In this document: piece after piece, positions 52,921-61,789 of the stretch
Layout of the letters: each line of letters starts with the position of its first letter
How positions within the stretch are numbered: the first letter of the stretch is position 1
Assembly (NCBI RefSeq): GCF_030544485.1
Contig: NZ_CP130610.1
Span: 1,240,001 to 1,304,000, forward strand
From: Halomonas sp. HAL1
GTDB lineage: Bacteria; Pseudomonadota; Gammaproteobacteria; Pseudomonadales; Halomonadaceae
Length of the DNA stretch: 64,000 bases
Direction: 5' to 3'
Notes under the pieces: generated by a model
The model's input: only the letters and a program-made list of their open reading frames with translations
What the model was told of the DNA's origin: nothing
Databases searched by the model: none
Translations under genes and position numbers: made by a program

Positions 52921-54087
52921 TTGACGACACTGAAAGGTATGACATGGCGCCACCCTCGCGGCGTTGACCCAATGATTGCTACATCTGAGGCATGGCGACG
53001 AAAAACTGGCATCGAGATTAACTGGGAACAGCGTAGTCTCCAAGATTTCGAAAGCTACCCAATTGAAGAGCTCGCACGCAATTATGACCTGATCGTCATC
53101 GATCATCCGCATGTTGGCCAAATCGCAGACGAAAATTGTATTTTACCGCTTGATCAACCAGAGCGTATGGCGGATATAGCAGACCTTGCGGCTAACTCTG
53201 TAGGGCTATCGTTTCCAAGCTATCACTGGCGCGCTCGCCAGTGGGCTCTGCCTATTGACGCCGCAGCGCAAGTGCAGGCCTATCAGGCGAATGCTTTGCA
53301 AGGACCCGTCAGTCACTGGAAAGAAGTACTGGAGATGGCGCGGAAGGGTAAGGTTTTAATTCCAATGCGCGCCCCGCATAACCTCATGTGCTTTTATACG
53401 CTTGCCGCCAACCTGGGAACACCATGTGCTTCTGAGCCAGGAGGCCAGATTATCGAGCCCGAGGCTGGGGAACGTGTGATAGATGAACTCGCAAAGCTCA
53501 CAGCACATATCCGCCCAGAGTGCTGGAACATGGATCCGATTGCCGCTCTTGAGTACCTAGCCACGGGAGAGGGCCCCGAAGTTCTCATACCCTTCACCTA
53601 CGGTTATTTAAGCTACGCCGTTGAGGGCCTAAAGCCTCATCGCATCGTTTTTTCCGACATTCCGACTCTAGGACACCAAGGGCCGGTGGGCTCAGCGCTA
53701 GGGGGTACGGGCATTGCAGTGTCTGCATTCTCAGCCCATGCAAACGACGCTATCGACTATGCTTTCTGGGTGGCAGGCGAAGAAGTACAGAAAACGATTT
53801 TCGCCCAATCAGGCGGACAGCCTGGACATGCCGTAGCCTGGAAAGATGAGGCGGTTAACATGCCAGTACATAATTTTTATCGTAATACCTCAGCGACTCT
53901 TGAGGGTGCTTGGGTGCGACCACGTCACAACGGCTATATGAGTTTTCAAGCCGAAGGTTCAAGCATTCTGACATCAGGACTGCAAGGCGGTTATTCCGCG
54001 AATAGAATTATAAAAGAACTTAATGCGGCTTATGCCCAAAACAGTTCAGTTAATCACCATACGAACAATTTTCGCCAGAATCATTGA
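52921..54087 (+). CDS. Family 1 solute-binding-like protein without a signal peptide
   Basis: A 388-residue protein with the family 1 extracellular solute-binding fold (WRRKTGIEINWEQRSLQDFESYPIEELARNYDLIVIDHPHVGQIA, then GHQGPVGSALGGTGIAVSAFSAHANDAIDYAFWVAG). The start is a TTG behind GGAGA. No hydrophobic N-terminal segment exists, so it should stay in the cytosol. Proteins of this type recur near CoA and sugar-acid genes without ABC permeases; their role is not established. Sequestration or sensing of a small acid is possible. It lies 41 bp after iclR. Confidence 0.78.
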   Translation: MTTLKGMTWRHPRGVDPMIATSEAWRRKTGIEINWEQRSLQDFESYPIEELARNYDLIVIDHPHVGQIADENCILPLDQPERMADIADLAANSVGLSFPSYHWRARQWALPIDAAAQVQAYQANALQGPVSHWKEVLEMARKGKVLIPMRAPHNLMCFYTLAANLGTPCASEPGGQIIEPEAGERVIDELAKLTAHIRPECWNMDPIAALEYLATGEGPEVLIPFTYGYLSYAVEGLKPHRIVFSDIPTLGHQGPVGSALGGTGIAVSAFSAHANDAIDYAFWVAGEEVQKTIFAQSGGQPGHAVAWKDEAVNMPVHNFYRNTSATLEGAWVRPRHNGYMSFQAEGSSILTSGLQGGYSANRIIKELNAAYAQNSSVNHHTNNFRQNH

Positions 54088-54118
54088 GACAAGCCCCCCT
54101 TTAGGCACAGTTAGCTGG

Positions 54119-54334
54119 TTAAGGCTTGTAACGTGTCAACGCAATGCCGCAAGCAATCAGGCCAGAAGACACAAAGCGCCATACACCGAAGCCTTCTTTC
54201 AGAATGATGGTAGAAATCAGCGCGGCGAACAGCACGCTGGTTTCTCGTAGGGCCGAGACCATGCCCAGTGGCGCGTAGGCCATGGCCCAGATAACGAGCC
54301 AATACACTCCGACCTGCGCAACGATATTCAGAAG
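54119..54334 (-). pseudogene. EamA/DMT-family permease, C-terminal fragment
   Basis: About 70 residues: LLNIVAQVGVYWLVIWAMAYAPLGMVSALRETSVLFAALISTIILKEGFGVWRF and the C-terminal end ALTRYKP. These match the last three helices of a drug/metabolite exporter. Further upstream on that strand the sequence belongs to the helicase remnant. Confidence 0.75.
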
Positions 54335-54344
54335 GCTTACATGA

Positions 54345-56909
54345 TTCTTAATCCAGGCTATTTCCCCCAGGGGCGCTGGCCTGGAGAAGGCCGCCGCCCC
54401 CTGGTGTTTAGTCAGCAGCTGGCCATCAATATCACCTACCAGAAGCTGGCGCCCTCCAGTGGCAAGCATCATGGCGGTGAATGGCCCGCCAGGCACCGGA
54501 AAGACCACACTATTGAAAGACTTGCTCGCCTGCATCATCGTAGGGCGAGCCAAGCTCCTTCTTGAGTACAACTCTCCCGAAGATGCCTTTGCATCCATGG
54601 CGGTCGACGCATGGAAGAACGGGGATAACTCACAGAAGTATTACCCACTGGAGAAACACCTGGAGAAATTCTGCGTTGTGGTGGCGTCATCGAACAATGG
54701 GGCAGTCGAAAATGTTTCGATGGGTTTCCCTAAAGCCGATGAGGTGGATCAGGTCTGGGGAGCAAATGACAGCCCTTCGTGGACGTTGCGAGTCATTTGC
54801 TTGGAGACAAAGGCCCGGCCTGGCGCATGATGTCTGCTCGCTTGGGAAGGCAAAGTAATCGCAAGGATTTCGTCAACAAATTCTGGTGGCCACGCCTCGA
54901 TCCGACCCTGAAGCCGTCAGAACAAAAGAAGAAAGAGAATATGCTCCCGGGCATGGAGAAGCTGCTAAAGGCGGGCAGCTAGGTTGCCCCACTGAGTTGG
55001 CAGGAAGCGCGCCAGCGCTTTGCTTTGGCGTGCCGCAAGGAAGCGGGGGCCATGGCCAAGCGTGAGACGATGGTCAAGGCGCTGGAGGAAACGGAAAATG
55101 CGCTGACCAAGTGCGGTAATGCGCGAGCCGCCTGCCGGGAGAATGTTAAGCTCTATACCGATGCCTTCACGCAAGCAAAGGCGGCGGTGGAGAGGGTAGA
55201 CGCTCCTTTGAGGGCAGCTTACGAAGCTGAGCGGGAATTACGCCTCCGGCACGCAAAGGAACGGGCGCAGACACTGCGTGAGTCCCTGGAAGGCAAGAGC
55301 ACCCTCAAAAAGCGTCAGCTCACCAAAGAGCGTGAATTGGCAGAGCTGAACGAGACTGCTCCGGCGGCTATCTTGCAGTGGCTAGGCAAATTCATTCCCA
55401 TGCGCTCGGTTGAGCGTTGGAAAAGCGAAAAAGCGTCCCTGCGACACGATATTAAAGAGGTGGACAGTGCGGTGTCGTATGCTTCGGAAGTGATTGCTTT
55501 AACCCAGGCATCGCTGAACACTGCTAATGAATAATGCACACAACAAGCGATTCTGGGCGACTTGAAGAAAGAAGTCGCCGCCGTGAAGGCGGCCAAGCGA
55601 ATAGAGCGTGAGGCCATGCTGACTTCGCAAAAGGCAGACAAGGCTCTAGCGGAAAGCGAACAACAATATGACCTCGCCAAGACAGCACTAGCGGCAGCGT
55701 CTTCCACCTTTAAAGCTTACCGAGATAAGTAGTACGGGAAGAAGGTTGGGGTTTTACGTCCCGAGGTCACCCGTGATGCCGCTGAGCGTGAACTATCCTC
55801 GCCCTGGGCGGACGACGACTGGAATGAAGCGCGGGTCCAGGTGTTGCTTGCGGCACTCGATTTACAGGATGCTTTCGTGCTGCATGCTGGCAAGAAGGCC
55901 TATCTCAATATGATGACGGCCATAAAACTGATCAACGATGAGGCGCCGGCCAAAGGAGTTACCCGCGAGGTGGCTCAGTCCGCCTGGGCGATGTTCTTTT
56001 TGATGGTACCGCTGGTCTCGACCACCTTCGCCTCTTTTCATCGCCAGTTTCAGCAGCTGGAAAACGAAGATATTGGCTGGTTACTCATTGATGAAGCGGG
56101 GCAGGCCGCGCCGCAGCATGCTGCTGGCGCCATATGGCGCAGTCAGCGCGTGATGGTGGTGGTTGATCCCTTTCAGCTTGAGCCGGTGGTCAGACCAGCT
56201 CCAGGATCGACTCCGGCAGCATGCTTGCGTGGAAGAACAATGGTTGCCAGGCGCAACCTCGACGCAGGAGTGCGCGGATATCCCCAGCCAGTACGGAAGC
56301 TACATCAAGAAGAAATGGGTCGGCGCGCCCCTGCTGGTTCACCGGCGCTGCGATAGTCCCATGTTCGATATTTCCAATGCCGTGGCTTACGAAAATGCCA
56401 TGGTGAACGGCAAACCCACCGGGAAGTCATCCATGCCTGCGAGCAGCTGGGTGCATGTGCCCGCGATAAATGCCCAGAACCACTGGATACCAGGCGAGGG
56501 TGAGGCGGTACCGGCTCTCATTACACAGCTGCGTAATAGCGGGCTGGCGCTTAGCTCGATCTTCCTCATATCGCCCTTTACAAAAGTCGTGGCTGGTCTT
56601 GAATCATTGATTCAAAAACATCGCTTGCACGGTGTTCAGACCGGAACAATCCATAAGGTGCAGGGCAAAGAGGCGCCTGCAGTGATTCTGGTATTGGGGG
56701 CCGATCCCGCCAAAGAAGGGGCTAAGCAGTGGGCCACTAGCAAGCCCAACCTAGTCAATGTGGCGGTGAGCCGGGCGAAATCGCGGCTCTACATCGTGGG
56801 GGATCACAATCGCTGGAAGGGCTATCCATACATCAAAGACTGCTTGGACAATATGACAGTAGTGAATGCGCCGTCTCCAAGCGCTCATACGGCCGATCTC
56901 GACGTTTAA
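54345..56909 (+). pseudogene. Large SF1 (DNA2/NAM7-like) helicase with a coiled-coil insert, multiply broken
   Basis: Pieces in order: LVFSQQLAINITYQKLAP, Walker A VNGPPGTGKTTLLKDLLA, CVVVASSNNGAVENVS, an insert of about 200 residues rich in Glu/Lys/Ala with heptad character (55050-55720), Walker B WLLIDEAGQAAPQ, DPFQLEPVV, RRCDSPMFDISN, TGTIHKVQGKEAPAVILVLGAD and NLVNVAVSRAKSRLYIVGD. In-frame stops lie near 54980, 55532 and 55730, and frameshifts near 54455, 54770 and 56200. The N-terminal region is missing. Related helicases occur in phage-defence islands, but no partner gene is left. Confidence 0.8.
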
Positions 56910-57006
56910 AAAGCGACAGAGTGCCCGTCGTCTGCTCCGGAGCCTGTGCTCGGCGGGAAGTACTCGAATGGCATCATTTATGGCCGCTTCCCCGGCCATA
57001 TCAAGA

Positions 57007-57584
57007 TTAGAAAACGCTGCTGCTGGAATACGAGAAGGCCAAAGCGGCAACGATCAGCTGGCATGGGTCTGACTGTGAAATGCCGCGGCTGATGAAAGTG
57101 CCGAGACCGCCAGCTTCAATATAGGCGGCAATGGCCATGACGCCGATATTAAGCACCACTACGGTACGTACCCCGGCCATGATTAACGGTACCGCCAAAG
57201 GAGTTTCCACCATACGCAAGCGCTGGTTGGGGCTCATTCCGATGCCTCGTGCTGCCTCGCGCAGGGCTGGGTTTACGTTGTTGATAGCGGTGTAAGTATT
57301 ACGGGTGATTGGCAGCTGGGAGTACAGCAATACCGCAATTACTGCGAGTACATAGCCGATCCCGTATCCAATCAGAGAAAGAATCGGGATCATGATGCCG
57401 AACAGCGCAATGGAGGGAATGGTGACGATCATCGAGGCCAAATAGAGTACGTGGCGAGCCAATCGCTCGTACTTGGTGATAGCGATGCCGGGCACCCCGG
57501 TAATGGTGGCGATGCCCACTGCTACGCCTACCAGCGCAATATCAGCAACTCAATATTGGCAAGCATGTAAAGGATCAATTCCAT
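57007..57584 (-). pseudogene. Glycine betaine/choline-type ABC permease (OpuB/ProW-like), broken
   Basis: From the ATG at 57584 the frame reads MELILYMLANIELL, then needs a one-base shift near 57540 to continue VGIATITGVPGIAITKYERLA. TIPSIALFGIMIPIL, LPITRNTYTAINNVNPALREAARGIGMSPNQRLRMVETPLAVPLIMAG and EAGGLGTFISRGI are typical of OpuBB/OpuCB permeases. The last helix is lost after QSDPCQLIVAALAF. No ATPase or binding-protein genes accompany it. Confidence 0.8.
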
Positions 57585-57672
57585 ATAGGAGCCTCAAATC
57601 AAGTTGTGGTTGTATTGCCCTCTCAAAGTCAATGTGTCAGGACTGCTATGATTTAATACTATTAAAGTCAAC

Positions 57673-58866
57673 CTAATCCGTTATGTAGACTGCCCATTCC
57701 TGCATCATCGCCCGCCGCTTCTCGAATAAATCCCCGCGGCGATAAGCTGCTTCCACCTTGTTCTCGATGGTGTGTGCTAGTGCCATTTCTGCCACGTCGC
57801 GGGGATAGCTGGTGACTTCGCCTGTCCAGTCACGAAAGCTTGAGCGGAAACCATGAGGTACATAATTTCCTTTTTCACCACTAGGTCCATAGCCCAGGCC
57901 ACGCATAAACTGCAGCAACGACATATTCGAAAGAGGGCGCCCCTGTTTCATGCCTGCGAAAATGTAAGTGTTGCCTTGCACGCGGGGCAGGTTGGAGAGC
58001 AGTTCTACCGCTTGGCGAGAGAGTGGAACGCGATGCTCGCGATTCGCCTTCATTCGATCGGCTGGAATCGTCCAAGTAGCATTGTTCAGATCAAGTTCAT
58101 CCCATTCAGAATTCAGCACCTCCGAAGTGCGTGTAGCGGTCAAGATCAAGAACTGCAGTGCTTTCGATGACATGCTGCTGTATTCCTGCACCACCTTCAA
58201 GAAGTCGGCAGCTTCGTCGTAGGGCATGGCTGGGTGGTGATTGACCTTCTGAATCCTTGAAGGTTTGGCCAATAGCTTATCCAGATGCCCACGCCAGCGA
58301 GCAGGATTTACCGGGTCACGGAAGCCGTGAGCAGCGGCGTAATCCAAGATATTCTCGACTCGGCCTTGAACACGCTTGGCCGTTTCATTTTTCTTCGTCC
58401 AGATAGGCGTAAGTATTTCAAGAACGTCTTGCGTGTTGATTTCATCAATGGGTTTGTTGCCGATCTTGGGCCGAGCATAAGACTTCAGGGTGCTGACCCA
58501 CTGGCGAGCATGCTTGATGTTTCGCCAGCTACGGCGGTGCGCTTTGATATAGCGTGCGGCGCAGGTCGTGAAGGTGATGCGAACCGCTTCCTCTTCAGTT
58601 TCTTCAACGCGGGCTTCAAGAGGATCAGTGCCTTGTTTGACAAGTTTACGATTATTCGCAGTCAGCTCGCGAGCCTCTGAAAGAGGGGTTTCGGAGCAGC
58701 TGCCTAGACCCATGTCGCGGAGCTTGCCATTCCAGCGGAAGCGATAAATCCAACTGGCCCCACCGCTTTTTCCGATCTTCAGGTATAGGCCATCACCGTC
58801 GTTAGTTAGCGCCGGTTTGGATTCTCGAATCAGCTTCTGAACCCCTTTGGTGGTTAGCTTGCCCAT
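57673..58866 (-). CDS. int: Tyrosine-type integrase of the island (P4/DUF4102 type)
   Basis: A 397-residue site-specific recombinase. The N-terminal arm-binding domain is KLTTKGVQKLIRESKPALTNDGDGLYLKIGKSGGASWIYRFRW. A core-binding domain follows from about residue 95. The catalytic residues lie in LTATRTSEVLNSEWDEL (Arg), HGFRSSFRDW (His, Arg), and ENKVEAAYRRGDLFEKR (nucleophilic Tyr). Length is usual for the group. It sits 184 bp inside attR and points into the island. It appears intact, so excision may still be possible. No excisionase gene is seen nearby. Confidence 0.95.
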   Translation of the reverse strand: MGKLTTKGVQKLIRESKPALTNDGDGLYLKIGKSGGASWIYRFRWNGKLRDMGLGSCSETPLSEARELTANNRKLVKQGTDPLEARVEETEEEAVRITFTTCAARYIKAHRRSWRNIKHARQWVSTLKSYARPKIGNKPIDEINTQDVLEILTPIWTKKNETAKRVQGRVENILDYAAAHGFRDPVNPARWRGHLDKLLAKPSRIQKVNHHPAMPYDEAADFLKVVQEYSSMSSKALQFLILTATRTSEVLNSEWDELDLNNATWTIPADRMKANREHRVPLSRQAVELLSNLPRVQGNTYIFAGMKQGRPLSNMSLLQFMRGLGYGPSGEKGNYVPHGFRSSFRDWTGEVTSYPRDVAEMALAHTIENKVEAAYRRGDLFEKRRAMMQEWAVYITD

Positions 58867-58908
58867 GGCTACGCACTCTGATGATGAGGATCAGAGCGTA
58901 CCATACAA

Positions 58909-58933
58909 CAGCCCATACATCAGCCCATACTTT
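58909..58933 (+). repeat. Right arm-type integrase site pair (CAGCCCATAC x2)
   Basis: Two CAGCCCATAC boxes start at 58909 and 58921, 12 bp apart, 43 bp upstream of the int start. The sequence matches the pair at 8875 and continues with ACTTT in both. It may also overlap the int promoter. Confidence 0.6.
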
Positions 58934-59049
58934 TGCTTAGTATTCAGGTGTCTCTCATTGGACTGCTTAGGACAAAAAAATAGAAAAGTCCTTAAAAATC
59001 AGTTTTTAATGATGATAGTTAGGTCTTGCTTGTACTCTTTGTATGCGGA

Positions 59050-59063
59050 CTCCCCCTCCGCCA
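59050..59063 (+). repeat. attR core
   Basis: CTCCCCCTCCGCCA, identical to the last 14 bases of tRNA-Ser at 8807-8820. The bases after it (CAGAATTTAA) also resemble those after the tRNA (AGAATTCTAA). Confidence 0.85.
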
Positions 59064-59071
59064 CAGAATTT

Positions 59072-59108
59072 AAAAAGGGAATCAAGCTTTTAGCTTGATT
59101 CCCTTTTT
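59072..59108 (+). terminator. Strong terminator outside attR, probably the original tRNA-Ser terminator
   Basis: AAAAAGGGAATCAAGC and GCTTGATTCCCTTTTT form a 16-bp stem around a short loop. It is 9 bp after attR, at the position where a tRNA-Ser transcript would have ended before integration. Confidence 0.8.
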
Positions 59109-59157
59109 CGTTTTTGGCCGTTGGAAGCGTTTTTTTGGGAACAATCCTGGATAGGCG

Positions 59158-59182
59158 TAAAAAAGCCCGCCGAAGCGGGCTT
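59158..59182 (-). terminator. Terminator of the exported hydrolase gene
   Basis: On the minus strand AAGCCCGC-TTCG-GCGGGCTTTTTT is a 7-8 bp GC stem with a T run, about 30 bp after the stop of the hydrolase gene. Confidence 0.8.
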
Positions 59183-59213
59183 GGATCTATCAGTTCATGA
59201 GAAAGCGAGTAGA

Positions 59214-60740
59214 TTATTCCAACTGCCATTCGGCAAGCGGTACTTCGTTTTGGCAGCTGGTGTCCACCTGCGCGAGTGGGTCGCCAAGAAATTCCTTAAT
59301 CACGGTGGATCGACACTCATTGACTGGGCTATGTCCCAAGGCCTGCATCTCGATAGCCTGGAGGTTGGGCATGGTGTCGGCTAGCTCATCGCTCCAGCGA
59401 GTACCGCAGCAAGGGTCCATCTGACCATGGATCGCCAGGGCGGGCGTCTCAGCCGTTACAGTGTCGTTATGCTCGGGCGGCACGTCACCATCTCCACCCC
59501 ACCAGGCGCAGAGCCAGATAGGCTCAAAGCCAATAATGGCGGCTTCACGCTGTACTGCAGCCATCGAGTCTTCTGGCGTTGGGCGGTTTGTCCCCATGTC
59601 GTTACAGGCCTGAGCCAGGAACGCGCCCATGGCATAGTTGGGTGATTCGGTAACCGGGCTGTAATCATCAATCATGAAGAAGTCATGAAGCGATGAGTAG
59701 TCACCCTCAGGCACTTCGGAAACAATGCGAGGCAGTTCGTCATAATATTCCGGCAGCATCAGGTAGAGCGTGTCGAGGAAAGCGGCACCATCAAAGTAGA
59801 GAGTTTTCTGCTCGCCCTCTGATTCCACCTGGGCAATATAAGGCTTGTCGTCCAGGGCGCGGCGAGCCCTATCTATGGCCAGGAACCATGCCGGGATCTG
59901 TTCTCGACAAGCTTCGCTCTCTTCAACGCACATGGCCAGAACGTCCGTGAATCGACGTTTTAATGTATAAAACTCATCTAACGGCGCTCTATTGCGCAGG
60001 CTGGCGTACCAGGGCCAACCAAGAATGGCGGCGCTCACACTGTCGGGATAATAGCGAACATAAGAGAGCGCTGTGCCACTCCCGGTAGAGGAGCCGAAAA
60101 TATTCACGCTATCGTAATCAAGCAGGTTACGAATCTCTTCGACATCGCGTGAGGTGGCACTTTCCGTATATTGGGCAATCTCAACGCCTTCACCTTCAAG
60201 CTTTTGGTAGCAAGCGGCTACTTCGTCGGTGATGTGTTCCATCCGCTCCATGGGATCAAGTGAAGACGTTAGCGCCGGTGTGTGAATGATATTGTGGTAC
60301 GGGGAGACGGCTGCGTAGCCAGGACACTCCAATGATGGGGTGGCATGCTTAAAGCCGCGAGGGTCAAACACCACTAACGAGCGGTTGCCAATATCCTTTC
60401 GCAGTTGCTCGATGTAATCAGCATTGCCGAGGATGGAGTATCCTGGGCCGCCGGGGAAAAAGACCACGGGATCACTTTCCGCGTCGGCGTCAGTTTCAGT
60501 CTCTGGGTCGATGACACCTATGGGTAGCTCAACCCTAGTGCCGTTTGGGTCGTCCCAGTTTTCTTGCCCGTAGAAGGTGTAGCAACTGGCATTGAGGTCT
60601 TTTAGCGCTTGCGTTGCACAGGCTGTGCTTTCTAACCGAGGGATCGTGTCTTCATCTTGGTCTTGTGCTTGAGCCATTCCAGCACCTAATGCAGCGATAA
60701 GGCAAAGGCTACTCAGCGCTTTATGCTTGTTGGGGGGCAT
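59214..60740 (-). CDS. Exported alpha/beta hydrolase with TAP-like C-terminal domain
   Basis: A 508-residue secreted or periplasmic hydrolase. The signal peptide (residues 1-26) ends GMAQA-QDQ, followed by a very acidic stretch, as usual in halophile periplasmic proteins. PVVFFPGGPGYS holds the oxyanion region, FGSSTGSGTALSYVRYYP the nucleophile Ser, and LAIHGQMDPCCGTRW and LGHSPVNECR the Asp and His. This is the tripeptidyl-aminopeptidase (TAP) arrangement; peptides or esters are likely substrates. The ATG at 60740 follows GGAGAG; a GTG one codon earlier is possible. Confidence 0.88.
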   Translation of the reverse strand: MPPNKHKALSSLCLIAALGAGMAQAQDQDEDTIPRLESTACATQALKDLNASCYTFYGQENWDDPNGTRVELPIGVIDPETETDADAESDPVVFFPGGPGYSILGNADYIEQLRKDIGNRSLVVFDPRGFKHATPSLECPGYAAVSPYHNIIHTPALTSSLDPMERMEHITDEVAACYQKLEGEGVEIAQYTESATSRDVEEIRNLLDYDSVNIFGSSTGSGTALSYVRYYPDSVSAAILGWPWYASLRNRAPLDEFYTLKRRFTDVLAMCVEESEACREQIPAWFLAIDRARRALDDKPYIAQVESEGEQKTLYFDGAAFLDTLYLMLPEYYDELPRIVSEVPEGDYSSLHDFFMIDDYSPVTESPNYAMGAFLAQACNDMGTNRPTPEDSMAAVQREAAIIGFEPIWLCAWWGGDGDVPPEHNDTVTAETPALAIHGQMDPCCGTRWSDELADTMPNLQAIEMQALGHSPVNECRSTVIKEFLGDPLAQVDTSCQNEVPLAEWQLE

Positions 60741-61165
60741 CACATCTCTCCATTCACAGATGATTTTGTTAGCGAGAAAGACGGCAAAGCTTTACCGTAA
60801 AATCACTATAGGTTGAGTAAACCCTGAGTAACAATGTTTGGCATTTCCCAACAAAGAGCCCGCCCTTCGGATAACTCCCAGGGTGGCGTGAGGGGGCTCC
60901 ATGCGCTCGACCAAGTATTCAATACAGAATGTATGGCTTTAGCCCTACGTAGAAGTAGACGAAGCTTCTTCTGGCAATTAGCGCATTGCAAAATTTCATC
61001 GCCTCCAACGTGTCTATTATTTCCCGAAGCACCATCGATTTTCGGTACAAGGTTGGATCGCTTCTCGATGAAACAGGTCGATAGCTGGAAGGAGTGATGC
61101 GAGCTTTCATCTTGGGCAGTCACGGCTTATGCTTTTTGCTACACGCACCGTTAAGGAGAGGGAGC
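60741..61165. other. Intergenic region, no supported gene
   Basis: About 425 bp. Open frames on both strands (near 60806-61123) have no ribosome site and no family signature. The region holds the promoters of the hydrolase and of the next gene. Confidence 0.35.
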
Positions 61166-61504
61166 ATGCCATTGCAATGGACTGGCCAAGTGACGCTACG
61201 TATCTTGGGGCCTGTGGAGGAAGAGGTTGTCGTGCAAGGCCAAGACCTTAATTTGCTACACGCTGGCTTACGTATTCTCGATAATGATGAAATCCGACAT
61301 GAATTCGTTTATCGCTACGACGATCCCAGGTTTGAGCTGGTGCTCAACGCTACTGTCGAGACGAACATTGTGGAAGTCGATTCCCCTCTTCTCGATGCAA
61401 AAACAGCAGTAGGGTTAGAAGAACAGACTAATACACTGGCCGCTACATTCCATCATGATCCCGATATTGATGATGAGCCTTTAACACCCGTTTCAAGTAA
61501 TTAG
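61166..61504 (+). CDS. Small acidic protein of unknown function
   Basis: A 112-residue soluble protein with no signal peptide and no membrane segment. The ATG at 61166 lies 6-12 bp after the strong site AAGGAGAGGGAG, which fixes the start. It is acidic, with a beta-rich N-terminal half (WTGQVTLRILGPVEEEVVVQGQDLNLL) and an Asp/Glu-rich C terminus. I do not recognise the family. The following gap to 61789 (285 bp) holds no gene. Confidence 0.65.
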   Translation: MPLQWTGQVTLRILGPVEEEVVVQGQDLNLLHAGLRILDNDEIRHEFVYRYDDPRFELVLNATVETNIVEVDSPLLDAKTAVGLEEQTNTLAATFHHDPDIDDEPLTPVSSN

Positions 61505-61789
61505 TGGGAGGGGGTTGTAAAGGAAAGGCTTGATCAAATGGGGTTTCTACCTTGGAACATAACATATTTTTTGGGTGGCCTTCTGATCAAGGCCCACCCT
61601 CCAGTTGGAAAGAGGAGCTTCTTCCTACTTACCTGATGATGCCGCTATTATATGCTTACAGACAGGAGAACGGTTTTTAAGGTGAGGTGTTTGGCCCTGG
61701 CGTCCTAGCTACTAACGAGAAGATTAACAGGTCGGGTTTAACTCTTGAATCCGCCTTTCATGGCTATTATATCAAAAGTAAAAAATACT

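Larger units (their letters stand above)
8821..59063. mobile_element. Tyrosine-integrase genomic island of about 50.2 kb at tRNA-Ser(GGA)
   Basis: Left edge: 3' end of tRNA-Ser. Right edge: a 14-bp copy of that end, 184 bp upstream of an intact integrase whose gene points into the island. Paired CAGCCCATAC sites lie inside each end. Content is accessory: catabolic operons with their own regulators, many IS and group II intron remnants, and decayed defence-like genes. Much of it is visibly more AT-rich than the flanks, especially 10.8-24.1 kb. No conjugation or replication genes are seen, so it is a non-conjugative island that would need help to transfer. Confidence 0.85.

Noticed and set aside
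8821..59063. Island as an integrative conjugative element or prophage
   Set aside because: No relaxase, type IV secretion, replication or phage structural genes are visible in the interval.
60806..61123. A 105-codon minus-strand frame containing CANCQKK
   Set aside because: No ribosome site, overlapping open frames on both strands and no family signature beyond one CxxC.
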